DNA of 64,000 nt from Calditrichota bacterium (GTDB lineage Bacteria > Calditrichota > Calditrichia > Calditrichales > J004). Below are positions 34,379 to 43,030 of the stretch, one piece after another (position 1 is the stretch's first letter; each line of letters opens with the position of its first letter). A model generated the notes under the pieces. The model did no database searches. It was not told the DNA's origin and saw only the letters and a list, made by a program, of their open reading frames with translations. The position numbers and the translations under genes were made by a program. The DNA lies in the NCBI GenBank assembly GCA_013112635.1, contig JABFGF010000004.1, positions 186,001 through 250,000 on the forward strand, given 5' to 3'.

Positions 34379-34915
34379 ATGAAACGAGTGTTTATACTTG
34401 CATTTAGTTTGTTCTTTGTAGCCGGCTCTCAATTATTTGCACAGGAAAGCCACCAATACATTGGCGCCGAAAAATGCAAAACATGCCATAAGAAAGAAAA
34501 AGCAGGCAAACAATATTTAATTTGGAAAGATGGCCCTCATGCCAACGCAATGAAAACTCTGTCATCCCCCGAAGCAATGAAAATTGCCAAGGAAAAAGGA
34601 ATAGCAGATCCGGCTAAGGATCCATCATGTTTAAAATGCCATTCAACTTATGCTAGTTTAAAACCAGAACAATTGCATGCTAAAGGGAAATTGAAATTAG
34701 AAGAAGGCGTTTCCTGTGAATCTTGCCATGGAGCTGGCGCCGATTACAAAAAGAAAAAAATAATGAAAGACCAGAAAACAGCAATAGCAAATGGCTTAAT
34801 TCTACCTGAAGAAAAGGTTTGTAAATCTTGCCACAATGATGAAAGCCCAACTTTTAAAAGCTTTGATTTTAAAAAGGCCGTAAAAGAAATAAGCCATCCA
34901 ACACCTGCTAAATAA
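34379..34915 (+). CDS. Periplasmic tetrahaem cytochrome, c554-like
   Basis: 178 residues with a clear signal peptide ending SQLFAQ, then four CxxCH motifs (CKTCH, CLKCH, CESCH, CKSCH). The spacing and phrases such as YIGAEKCKTCHKKE...WKDGPHANAM and CESCHGAGADY are those of the cytochrome c554 family. It is a soluble electron carrier, plausibly between the inner-membrane quinol oxidases and outer-membrane conduits. The ATG at 34379 follows CAGGAGA; the longer start at 34343 is less likely. It stands alone on the plus strand with a terminator behind it. Confidence 0.85.
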   Translation: MKRVFILAFSLFFVAGSQLFAQESHQYIGAEKCKTCHKKEKAGKQYLIWKDGPHANAMKTLSSPEAMKIAKEKGIADPAKDPSCLKCHSTYASLKPEQLHAKGKLKLEEGVSCESCHGAGADYKKKKIMKDQKTAIANGLILPEEKVCKSCHNDESPTFKSFDFKKAVKEISHPTPAK

Positions 34916-34922
34916 TAATTAA

Positions 34923-34950
34923 AAAAAAGGGGCTCAATAGCCCCTTTTTT
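34923..34950. terminator. Strong bidirectional intrinsic terminator
   Basis: Stem AAAAAAGGGGCT / AGCCCCTTTTTT with loop CAAT. It ends the c554-like gene and, on the other strand, overlaps the stop codon of the NtrC-type regulator. Confidence 0.9.
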
Positions 34951-36320
34951 TATTCTTCATAAATTATATTATACTTATTGATAAGACGGTGAATAGATCG
35001 TCTGTCAAGACCGCACAATTCTGCAGTTCGGGAAATATTGCCATTGTTACGTTTTATATGATGCGTTAAATATTCCACCTCAAACTTTTCCATTAAATTT
35101 TCTTTTGCATTTTTATAAGAAAGATTGATTATATCGTCATCAAAAATTGCATTCTCTTTTTCTTTTGAGATTGGTAAATCTGCTTTTTGAATTATTGAAT
35201 TTGAGCAAAGATAAAATGCACGACTAATAATATTTTGCAGCTCACGTACATTGCCGGGCCATGTATAGTTTTTTAATGCTTTTTCTGCATCGCTTGATAA
35301 ACGAACCATTGATTGGTCATTTTGACAGCAATGCTCTGTGAGAAAATTTTTTGCAAGAGGAATAATATCATCCGGACGTTCTCTTAATGGAAGAATTTTG
35401 ATTTCCATGGCATTTAGCCGATAGTAAAGATCTTCACGAAATTGTTTATCATGCACAGCTTTATTCAAGTCTTTATTCGTTGCTGCAATAATCCTAACAT
35501 CAATATCAATTTCTTGTTGCCCACCCACTCTTCTAATTTTTCGTTCTTCCAGCATTCTTAACAGCTTAATTTGCATAGCCAAACTAAGGTCGCCAATTTC
35601 ATCGAGAAAGAACGTTCCATGGTTTGCAAATTCCAAAAGCCCCGGCTTTGTTTTAATCGCGCCTGTAAAAGCTCCTCGTTCATGGCCAAACAACTCACTT
35701 TCAAAAAGGTTTTCGGGTAAAGCACCACAGTTTACGGGCACAAATGGATTCAGGTTTCTTTTGCTCAAAGAATGAATTGCACGAGCAAACAGTTCTTTGC
35801 CAGTTCCACTTTCACCCGTTACAAGAACGTTCATATTTCCCGGCGAAATTCTCTTTACAACCCGTATCAAATCTTCTATTTGCTCACTTTGATAAACAAT
35901 CCCGGAAAAGGCATCTTTACCTTTTGAAGAATCTTCCAGTTTTTCAGTTTTTTTATAATTTTGGCTGAAAGCGTGTTCAATTATTTCATATAATTTTTTA
36001 GATGTGAATGGTTTTTCAATAAAATCAAATGCCCCTTCGCGCATAGCTTCAACACTTGTATCAATTGTGCCATAACCAGATATAACTATCACGATACTAT
36101 CAGGAAAAGTCCCTAATGCCTTACGCAGTATCTCCATTCCGGAAACATTTTTCATTTTAAGATCTGTGATAATTAAATCATACTTCGTTTTGCCTACTCT
36201 ATCCAATGCTTTTTGCGCATCTTGTTCCATCGATATTTTATATTCAGAATTACGGCTCAGTAGCTTGTGCAAACTGTCCAGCATATCCTGTTCGTCATCA
36301 ATTAGTAAAATATTTTTCAT
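34950..36320 (-). CDS. NtrC-family sigma-54 response regulator
   Basis: 456 residues in the classical order. The receiver (1-120) has LLIDDEQDM, phosphoacceptor in IITDLKMKNVSG and Lys in FIEKPF. The AAA+ domain (about 140-370) has Walker A GESGTGKE, the sigma-54 contact loop GAFTGA, and FLDEIGDLS. A Fis-type HTH at the C-terminus (NISRTAELCGLDRRSIHRL) completes it. It activates sigma-54 promoters when phosphorylated. It lies 2 nt after the haem-binding sensor kinase gene, its evident partner. Sigma-54-like promoters and matching dyads occur in front of nearby cytochrome genes. Confidence 0.95.
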   Translation of the reverse strand: MKNILLIDDEQDMLDSLHKLLSRNSEYKISMEQDAQKALDRVGKTKYDLIITDLKMKNVSGMEILRKALGTFPDSIVIVISGYGTIDTSVEAMREGAFDFIEKPFTSKKLYEIIEHAFSQNYKKTEKLEDSSKGKDAFSGIVYQSEQIEDLIRVVKRISPGNMNVLVTGESGTGKELFARAIHSLSKRNLNPFVPVNCGALPENLFESELFGHERGAFTGAIKTKPGLLEFANHGTFFLDEIGDLSLAMQIKLLRMLEERKIRRVGGQQEIDIDVRIIAATNKDLNKAVHDKQFREDLYYRLNAMEIKILPLRERPDDIIPLAKNFLTEHCCQNDQSMVRLSSDAEKALKNYTWPGNVRELQNIISRAFYLCSNSIIQKADLPISKEKENAIFDDDIINLSYKNAKENLMEKFEVEYLTHHIKRNNGNISRTAELCGLDRRSIHRLINKYNIIYEE

Positions 36321-36322
36321 TA

Positions 36323-37795
36323 TTATTTCGCTTTATTAAATAGAATGGTAAATGTGGTTCCTTCTCCGAATGCACTTTCACATTCAATATCCCCACCATG
36401 ATTTTTTAGTATATTTTTTACAATATATAATCCAAGCCCTGTCCCTTTTTGGGCTGATTTGGAAGTAAAAAATGGTAAAAATATCTTTTCTTTAGAAACC
36501 TCATCTATACCCATTCCATCGTCTTTAATTATAATTTGAACCTTCTCATTATTGGTGCATCCAACACTTATTTCCAGGTTACCGCTATTATCAATTGCAT
36601 CGATGGCGTTATTAATTAAATTTGTAGTAACCTGTTCAATCTGTTGAGCATCTCCATAGATGAGCGCACTCTTACATTTGTCATCACATAGAAAGATTTT
36701 TTTTAGTAAAATATTTCTTCTGATTAGTCGTGGTTCAAAAATTTTAATACTTTCATTAATAATTTTCATCACATCTATTTTATGAAAATCTTTTGGAAGC
36801 TTTTTACTATACTTAAGAATATTATTTGTAATCCTGGCAATTTTTTGGGTTTGCTGTAAGATAACCTCAATATCATCGCCATATTTCTGCAAACCAACCA
36901 TGTTCTCAGATTCGAGCTGAATATAGTCAGCGCGTGCCATAATCACACCCGCAGGATTATTTATTTCATGGGCCATTTCAGCCGCCAATTCTCCAAGGGT
37001 TACTAACTTGTCAGCACGTTGTAGTTGCTCAAAATGAAATGAATTTATTTCCTGCTGAGACTTTTCAAGCTGGTTAACCATATTATTGAAATGTCTGTCA
37101 AGCAATCCAAATTCATCCTCTTTTTTCTGTGGTCTTCTTATATGCAAATTACCTTTTTCAACTTCACTCAAAGCATCAATTACACCTTTTAGTGGTTTAC
37201 TAATAAAAGAGTTGAAAATTAAATACAGTGTTATAATCAGGATCAATATCACAACAATCCCAAGAAATATTGAATGTCTTATCCCTGTATAAAACTGTAC
37301 CTCTGGTTTTGTCAATCGGGAATCGATGTCCAGATAAGCGATTGTATCTTTCTGTTCATGGCACCTCTGGCATTTTTCTTCATTTTTAAACGGAGTAATT
37401 GCAGAATATATCGTATCCGGTTCAATTAATGTAATACTTTTTATATCCCTTTCTGCAGTATGGTGTGGAGCAATAAAACTAATATCTTCACCAATTTCTG
37501 ATGTGTCTGTTGCATATAATATTTTACCGGACAAATCAAATATTCGCATGTTTTTTATATGTTCACTTACAACATGTCTTTCTAAAACTATTTGGATGTT
37601 TTTTTCATCATGTTCCATGTTATGGCTGATACAAGATAACACCACATTTATTGTTGTCTCCAACATCATTACAGAACGTTCTTCGAAGTTTTTATTAAAC
37701 TGGTAAACAAAAAAACTCATTGGTCCGCCTACAGCCAATATTATTATCACAATTGCCGAAACTATAAATTTACTTTTTATGGAATTAAACATCAT
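36323..37795 (-). CDS. Membrane sensor histidine kinase with a c-type haem motif
   Basis: 490 residues from the ATG at 37795, which follows AAAGGAAAG. Helix 1 (about 9-31), a periplasmic sensor of about 140 residues, helix 2 (about 173-197), HAMP, HisKA with MAHEINNPAGVI and an HATPase domain (NNAIDAIDNSG, DDGMGIDE, KGTGLGLYIVKNIL). Residues 142-146 of the periplasmic sensor are CQRCH (bases 37358-37372), a c-type haem attachment site. A covalent haem would let it sense redox state or a gas. It is co-encoded with the NtrC-type regulator and embedded among cytochrome genes. Confidence 0.9.
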   Translation of the reverse strand: MMFNSIKSKFIVSAIVIIILAVGGPMSFFVYQFNKNFEERSVMMLETTINVVLSCISHNMEHDEKNIQIVLERHVVSEHIKNMRIFDLSGKILYATDTSEIGEDISFIAPHHTAERDIKSITLIEPDTIYSAITPFKNEEKCQRCHEQKDTIAYLDIDSRLTKPEVQFYTGIRHSIFLGIVVILILIITLYLIFNSFISKPLKGVIDALSEVEKGNLHIRRPQKKEDEFGLLDRHFNNMVNQLEKSQQEINSFHFEQLQRADKLVTLGELAAEMAHEINNPAGVIMARADYIQLESENMVGLQKYGDDIEVILQQTQKIARITNNILKYSKKLPKDFHKIDVMKIINESIKIFEPRLIRRNILLKKIFLCDDKCKSALIYGDAQQIEQVTTNLINNAIDAIDNSGNLEISVGCTNNEKVQIIIKDDGMGIDEVSKEKIFLPFFTSKSAQKGTGLGLYIVKNILKNHGGDIECESAFGEGTTFTILFNKAK

Positions 37796-37880
37796 CTTTC
37801 CTTTAGAAAACAATATTTTCAATGAAAGTAATATCGAGCTTTTTTAAGCTATTGTAAAGCATTAATAGTGTCTCAAAAAA

Positions 37881-37893
37881 GTCCCAGTGGGAC
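37881..37893. promoter_or_regulatory. Candidate activator site 1 (GTCCCA-G-TGGGAC)
   Basis: Perfect dyad with 6-bp arms and a 1-nt spacer, plus an extra half-site GTCTCA at 37870-37875. It lies 126 bp upstream of the -24 element at 38013, a normal place for an enhancer-binding activator. A related dyad occurs at 40473. Confidence 0.6.
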
Positions 37894-38012
37894 ATTAATT
37901 CCCCACATTTTTAAGCATCTAAAAAAAAATAATAGATATAATTTAATCAATAATAATGGAGTTTTCAGCTATTTTACTCTTATTTAATTCTTACGGACAT
38001 AAAACGAACATT

Positions 38013-38028
38013 TGGCATACTAATTGAA
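38013..38028 (+). promoter_or_regulatory. Sigma-54-like promoter candidate B
   Basis: TGGCATACTAATTGAA has correct TGGCAY-N5-TTG spacing, but the -12 element reads GA, not GC. Predicted start near 38037 is only 3-4 nt before the ATG at 38041, so the small receiver would be nearly leaderless. Downstream it can serve the T9SS-tailed cytochrome. Confidence 0.5.
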
Positions 38029-38040
38029 TAACGAATAACC

Positions 38041-38424
38041 ATGAAAATCATGCTAATATCAAGAGATAAAGAATTGTTCAACAGTTTATTAAAACTTCAG
38101 AAAGAAATTTCTTTACCGGTAGAGTTATTTTCCGGCGCCGAAGACCCATTGGATATATTGTCTGAAATCTGTAGTGAAAACGCGTCCCTTGTTATTTTAG
38201 ATGACGATTTCATTAAACCAGGATCTGCAGTTTTATTAAAAGCTATTCGAAAAGTTAAGGAGTCACTGGATATAATCTTTTTAACTTCAAATGATAGCAT
38301 TGAGTTGGGCAAGGAGATTACTTCATTATCAGTACAGTTTTATGCGATTAAACCCATTTCGTCTAAAGAACTAATGCAATCAATTAATTCCATAATAAAA
38401 TACAAATCAAAACAAATTAACTAA
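38041..38424 (+). CDS. Single-domain receiver-like protein
   Basis: 127 residues with a receiver fold: MKIMLISRDKELFNS, putative phosphoacceptor in LVILDDDFIKPG, Thr/Ser in IIFLTSND and Lys in YAIKPISSKE. The first acidic pocket is degenerate (SRD in place of DDD), so phosphorylation may be poor. No output domain is present. It is 21 nt before an eight-haem cytochrome gene and divergent from the haem-binding sensor kinase, so a tuning role in that signalling system is possible. No clear SD precedes the ATG. Confidence 0.75.
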   Translation: MKIMLISRDKELFNSLLKLQKEISLPVELFSGAEDPLDILSEICSENASLVILDDDFIKPGSAVLLKAIRKVKESLDIIFLTSNDSIELGKEITSLSVQFYAIKPISSKELMQSINSIIKYKSKQIN

Positions 38425-38445
38425 TTATTATCCAGGAGGATTTAT

Positions 38446-40395
38446 ATGAAGACTTTTTTACTAACTTTAATTGCACTTTTTTTAATTAGTGCACCAACAT
38501 TTTCACAGGATCAAGTTGGTCCTGAAAAATGTTTGACTTGCCATAACAATGTCGGTTTAGGTGATATGACAGGCTGGCGTTCATCAATGCATGCCAATGG
38601 TTATTCTGTCCAATTAGACGATGCTTTCAGTATGCAGGATTTATATGGAATGGTAAATGATTATGATGAAAATGGAATTGATGACTTTAAAGATGGTCTC
38701 AATTTCAACAATATCGATAGTAAGTTTGATCCCTATAAACCCAACGCGCCAATTCTATCATATAGCGCAGAAGGTGGTTACAAAATGCAAATGGGTGATG
38801 TAACCCATAAAGTAATTATGACATATGGCGGCAGCGGATTGTACAAACAAAGATATATGTTGAGTGTAGAAACCTCTGAAGGGTTTTCAAAAGGTTACTA
38901 TGTATCTCCTGTCCAGTATAATGAAAAGACAAAAGAATATGTTGTTTACCATGGCAGTGACTGGTATGACGCTTCTAATCTTCCAATATATACATCTACT
39001 TCAACTTTGATGGATATTGCCGGAAATAGCAGAAATATTGCAAAAAACTGTTCCGGATGTCATTCTAATGGACTAGAAGTTTGGCAAGATGATAATAATG
39101 AATGGTTAATGAAAGGTGCGCCTGTTGATGATGAGGCCGCTTATGATGGATTAAACAATGTGTTTGATATTGATGGCGATGGAAATCTTGATCAAATAAA
39201 CACCACTTGTGAAAGATGCCATGGTCCAGGAAGTGACCATGCTGCTGCTCCAACAAAAGAAAATATTATTAATCCTTTAACTGATTTAACTGCTGAACAA
39301 AATAATAATCTTTGCGGGATGTGCCACTCCCGTGGGAAAAGTAAACCAAACAACACTTTTGGTTTCCCATTTCAAGATGATGCAAGCACTTTAGTAACTT
39401 GGGCTGTTGGTGATCTGGTTGAGCCGATATACACCAACGGCGGCAAAAATTTTGGTGATGGTGTTACATCTTCCTCACACCACCAGCAATTTTGGGATTT
39501 ATACCAAAGTGACAAACCCACATTCCAATATCACCCAGTTTCTTGTAATGAATGTCACGATGTTCACAATGAAGTTTTACATCACGTGAGATCAGAAATA
39601 GTTGAGAAAGATACTTCTGGAGCTGACGTTCCTATAGCAACAGCAAGTGGAAATAATACACTTTGCCTGGCCTGCCATGCAACTCACGGAGCTTTTGCCG
39701 ATATTTCTGTTGAAATGGTTGCGGATTATGATAACAATGTTACCGCAATTGGCGAAATAGTTTCTGCTCACACAAAACATAGCTACGATCCAGAAGGGAT
39801 CGGTACTTCTAATTGTGTTAGTTGCCATATGGCAGTAACATCAAAATCAGCTGTTGCTTATGATGTTCATGGACATACATTTGAAGCAATTCCTCCGGAA
39901 AAAACTAAAATGTATACAATGCCTAACTCATGCGCTGTTAGCTGCCATGGAAACGTTGATGCAGCCGGTGGTGATTTTGGAACAAATATTACTGTAGACG
40001 ATCGTACATTTTGGGGCGGAATTGCTCAGCAAGACCTGGCAGATAGTTTAATGTATTACTATGGTCCTGATGGAAAATGGTGGACTCATAGTGTAACTAC
40101 AATCGATATTACAGAAAACGAAATGCCGACAAAATTCAGCTTGTCCCAAAACTATCCAAATCCATTTAACCCTACAACAAACATTGTATTTGAATTACCA
40201 AAATCTACAACTGTTAGCTTGAAGGTTTATAATGTAGTTGGCCAGTTGATTACTACACTTATTGACAATGAAGATATGACTTCAGGTAAAAAGCTATTAC
40301 AATTTGACGCTTCGAACCTTTCAGCGGGTCTTTATTTCTATACGTTGAAAACAGCTACTTTTACAGAGTCTAAGAAAATGGTTTTAATAAAATAA
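38446..40395 (+). CDS. Eight-haem secreted cytochrome with a C-terminal sorting domain
   Basis: 649 residues. A signal peptide ends near TFSQD. Seven CxxCH motifs (CLTCH, CSGCH, CERCH, CGMCH, CNECH, CLACH, CVSCH) and one CX3CH (CAVSCH) follow. The last 85 residues, beginning FSLSQNYPNPFNPTTN and ending KKMVLIK, form a type-A sorting domain of the kind used by type IX-like secretion. This predicts export across or onto the outer membrane. CAGGAGGA precedes the ATG. It follows the small receiver and a sigma-54-like promoter, and is a strong candidate for an extracellular electron carrier. Confidence 0.88.
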   Translation: MKTFLLTLIALFLISAPTFSQDQVGPEKCLTCHNNVGLGDMTGWRSSMHANGYSVQLDDAFSMQDLYGMVNDYDENGIDDFKDGLNFNNIDSKFDPYKPNAPILSYSAEGGYKMQMGDVTHKVIMTYGGSGLYKQRYMLSVETSEGFSKGYYVSPVQYNEKTKEYVVYHGSDWYDASNLPIYTSTSTLMDIAGNSRNIAKNCSGCHSNGLEVWQDDNNEWLMKGAPVDDEAAYDGLNNVFDIDGDGNLDQINTTCERCHGPGSDHAAAPTKENIINPLTDLTAEQNNNLCGMCHSRGKSKPNNTFGFPFQDDASTLVTWAVGDLVEPIYTNGGKNFGDGVTSSSHHQQFWDLYQSDKPTFQYHPVSCNECHDVHNEVLHHVRSEIVEKDTSGADVPIATASGNNTLCLACHATHGAFADISVEMVADYDNNVTAIGEIVSAHTKHSYDPEGIGTSNCVSCHMAVTSKSAVAYDVHGHTFEAIPPEKTKMYTMPNSCAVSCHGNVDAAGGDFGTNITVDDRTFWGGIAQQDLADSLMYYYGPDGKWWTHSVTTIDITENEMPTKFSLSQNYPNPFNPTTNIVFELPKSTTVSLKVYNVVGQLITTLIDNEDMTSGKKLLQFDASNLSAGLYFYTLKTATFTESKKMVLIK

Positions 40396-40423
40396 TTTCT
40401 TAAACCTTTTTGTTTTAATTACT

Positions 40424-40458
40424 AGGCCTTCCTTCTTTTTTGAGGGGAGGTCTTTTAT
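40424..40458 (+). terminator. Probable intrinsic terminator
   Basis: AGGCCTTCC pairs with GGGGAGGTCT (two G-U pairs) across a 12-nt loop, followed by TTTATT. It lies 29 nt after the eight-haem cytochrome gene. Confidence 0.6.
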
Positions 40459-40472
40459 TAAATACATTTTAA

Positions 40473-40485
40473 GTCTCACTGAGAC
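40473..40485. promoter_or_regulatory. Candidate activator site 2 (GTCTCA-C-TGAGAC)
   Basis: Perfect dyad with the same geometry as site 1, plus half-site GTCCCA at 40492-40497. It lies 114 bp upstream of the -24 element at 40593. The two sites define GTCYCA-S-TGRGAC. Confidence 0.6.
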
Positions 40486-40592
40486 ACAAATGTCCCACTT
40501 TTCCCTTCATGTATATACATCCATCTTTAATTTAAGACAATTGAATCCTATTATTATCAGCCTTTATGCAATGTATTCAAGTTTGTGATAAA

Positions 40593-40608
40593 TGGCACAT
40601 GAATTGCA
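40593..40608 (+). promoter_or_regulatory. Sigma-54 (-24/-12) promoter candidate C
   Basis: TGGCACATGAATTGCA is an almost perfect consensus (TGGCAC-N5-TTGCA, GG-N10-GC). Predicted start near 40618, 41 nt before the cytochrome lipoprotein gene at 40659. Confidence 0.85.
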
Positions 40609-40658
40609 TAACCTCAGATGTCTATTAAAAATTAATTATTCTACCAGGAGGTTACATT

Positions 40659-41720
40659 ATGAAGAGAAATTTAATATTAAGTTGGTTATTTACCCTATCT
40701 GTTTTATTGATAATGGGTTTAACCAGCTGCGAAGGCCCAGCCGGTGCTGATGGTGCGGATGGTACTAATGGAGTTGATGGCGCTGATGGCAAAGACATAA
40801 CATCAACTGCTTGTTTGACATGCCACAACGACGACGTAATAATAGAAAAACGTGCTGAATTAAATATGCATGATCATGCAACTATGGCAAACTCTCTAAG
40901 CCGCGGTGGAAGAGCAGGATGCGGAAGATGCCATTCCCATGAGAATTTCAGAAATTTTGTTGAAACAGGTGCCGACATGAGTTTGGAAACTGTTACTGGC
41001 TTGACCTGTGAATCTTGCCACACACTTCACGATAGAGATAACGTTGCTGACTTCTCTTATGGCGTGCATGTAACAGATCCTCCTGAGACCTTAACAGGTG
41101 TAAGTATTTCTTTTGGTGACAGTGTTACAACTAATTTATGTCTGCAGTGCCATCAACCGCGCCGCGATTTAACAGCCTATGATGAAACACCTGAAGACGG
41201 TTCCGATAACGTTTCAATTACAAGTAGCCATGCAGGACCACACTATAGCCAAACTGGTTCAAATCTTTTTGGGCTTGGTGCTGACGACAGAAATGGTACT
41301 ATTACATTAGATCAGGGACCAATGCTTCACGCCACAGGCGCAAGTTGTGTTTCATGCCATATGGGTGCAAATGCAAATCATGAATTTGCAGCTGTTGTTG
41401 ATAATTGTACAGCATGTCATGCTGGTGCGACAGATTTAGATATCAATGGTGCAGCAACAAAGATGATGGATGCACTCCACGCCATTGAAGACAAACTAGT
41501 TGAAAAGGGTTGGTATGAAGTTGATGATGAAGACGGTAGTTTGCACAGTCTTGCATCAAGCAGTACTCCACTCGATTTAACAGGCGCAGAATTTACAGCG
41601 TTCTGGAACTATAATATAATTCATGCAGATCATGGTGCTGTTTATCATAATCCACCATTTGCTAAGGCTGTAATAAATAGTGTTGAAGAAAACCTTGGAA
41701 TGCCAATTACAGTTTGGTAA
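40659..41720 (+). CDS. Six-haem cytochrome lipoprotein with collagen-like linker
   Basis: 353 residues. The lipobox is GLTSC (Cys about 24). It is followed at once by seven Gly-X-Y triplets from GPAGAD to GKD, a collagen-like spacer. Six CxxCH motifs follow (CLTCH, CGRCH, CESCH, CLQCH, CVSCH, CTACH), with scattered His residues that could be sixth ligands. AGGAGG precedes the ATG. It is the first gene behind the best sigma-54-like promoter and precedes a beta-barrel gene after a terminator. It is probably anchored in the outer membrane as part of a porin-cytochrome conduit. Confidence 0.87.
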   Translation: MKRNLILSWLFTLSVLLIMGLTSCEGPAGADGADGTNGVDGADGKDITSTACLTCHNDDVIIEKRAELNMHDHATMANSLSRGGRAGCGRCHSHENFRNFVETGADMSLETVTGLTCESCHTLHDRDNVADFSYGVHVTDPPETLTGVSISFGDSVTTNLCLQCHQPRRDLTAYDETPEDGSDNVSITSSHAGPHYSQTGSNLFGLGADDRNGTITLDQGPMLHATGASCVSCHMGANANHEFAAVVDNCTACHAGATDLDINGAATKMMDALHAIEDKLVEKGWYEVDDEDGSLHSLASSSTPLDLTGAEFTAFWNYNIIHADHGAVYHNPPFAKAVINSVEENLGMPITVW

Positions 41721-41766
41721 CAGGAAAACACTCTAAATATAATTAGATTTGGTTAATTAATTAAAA

Positions 41767-41793
41767 GCCCTGAGAAATCAGGGCCTTTTTTTT
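41767..41793 (+). terminator. Intrinsic terminator
   Basis: GCCCTGA-GAAA-TCAGGGC followed by CTTTTTTTT. It separates the cytochrome lipoprotein gene from the beta-barrel gene, so the latter may need its own promoter or read-through. Confidence 0.9.
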
Positions 41794-41852
41794 GTTGAAA
41801 GTTTTATTTTTAATGGGTAAGATTATATACCCAAAAACTAACGGAAACGCAT

Positions 41853-43025
41853 ATGAAAAATATATTATACTTAATCTTAGGCAGTTTTTGCTTTCTTTCG
41901 GCTCAAGTAAATATTCGGGGTAATCTTTCAACATCACTGTATTCTTTTGAATCAGCCGGTAATGAAAATAATCTGAATTTTTATCAGGGGCTGTATTTTA
42001 AAGTTACACCGGAAAACAACCCGGACTTTTATTTTAAATCTAATCTCAGGTTAATCAAAACCAGCAACCCATCTGAGTGGAATAATAAAGTTTATAATTC
42101 CCACATTGGGTGGCGCACTTCTTTGATGAAAACAGAGTTAAGACTTGGACGCCAATTTGTTTATTCCGGGGTTATTAGCGGAACAATGGATGCACTCTAC
42201 CTTTCGCTTTCTCCGGTAGCAAATTTAAATATGAAATTTGTTGGCGGAGTGGTTGCCCCATTTGATCGCAAACCCGAAGTAACACAATGGGATGATGGCA
42301 ATGTTTTAGGTGCTTACACCTCTTATAGGTTTGACAAGGCTCTGAAAACAGACATTAGTTATTTCCAAAAAACACGAAATGAAGAGCTTTATTGGCAACA
42401 AGCCGGCGCCTCTTTTTCAGGGACAATGAATCAGCTATTTTATCGTGTAAAGTACGATCATAATTTACTCACATCAGAATACCAGGCTATTCGTAGCAAT
42501 CTTACGTATTATCTGGATCTCTGGTCATTTTCGGCAGAATATAGCAGCCAAAGACCAAGAGTTTACGAAGACTCATTTTTTAGCATTTTCAAAATTAAAG
42601 CCCATAATCAAATCCGTGTCGCGGCAACAAGAAATATCAGCGAATATCAAGTCGGATTGCAGTTTATTAATACAAGCTTTGAAGAAGGTGAATCTTCCAA
42701 CCAGGTTTTAGCAACATTAGGTAATAAATGGGGCATTTTAGGACTTATTTATCAAGGCGGATATGGAGGCGATAATATTGGTATATATGCTGAAGTAAAA
42801 TACCAGTTATTAAACAATCTCAAATTAAACCTGCATAGCAGCCACTATAAATACCAAAGGCAATCTGTACAGATTGATGAAAATGCAACAGCATTTATGG
42901 CCGGATTACAATACCAAATGTTAAAATCATTACGGCTCGATTTGCAACTTCAGGAAAGCATAAACAATGCTTACGAATCAGATCTTCGTGGTCTGTTTAG
43001 ATTAAATTACTCTTTCAAATATTAA
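41853..43025 (+). CDS. Outer-membrane beta-barrel (porin-like) protein
   Basis: 390 residues with a signal peptide ending in LSAQ, then many alternating amphipathic strands rich in Tyr, Asn and Ser, ending in an aromatic residue: the last residues RLNYSFKY are typical of outer-membrane barrels. The length would fit a 16- to 18-strand barrel. There are no haem motifs. Its place before two multihaem genes (11 and 9 haems) suggests the barrel of a porin-cytochrome complex, as in MtrB or Geobacter Omb systems, but no sequence homology to those is evident. Confidence 0.75.
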   Translation: MKNILYLILGSFCFLSAQVNIRGNLSTSLYSFESAGNENNLNFYQGLYFKVTPENNPDFYFKSNLRLIKTSNPSEWNNKVYNSHIGWRTSLMKTELRLGRQFVYSGVISGTMDALYLSLSPVANLNMKFVGGVVAPFDRKPEVTQWDDGNVLGAYTSYRFDKALKTDISYFQKTRNEELYWQQAGASFSGTMNQLFYRVKYDHNLLTSEYQAIRSNLTYYLDLWSFSAEYSSQRPRVYEDSFFSIFKIKAHNQIRVAATRNISEYQVGLQFINTSFEEGESSNQVLATLGNKWGILGLIYQGGYGGDNIGIYAEVKYQLLNNLKLNLHSSHYKYQRQSVQIDENATAFMAGLQYQMLKSLRLDLQLQESINNAYESDLRGLFRLNYSFKY

Positions 43026-43030
43026 GACGG

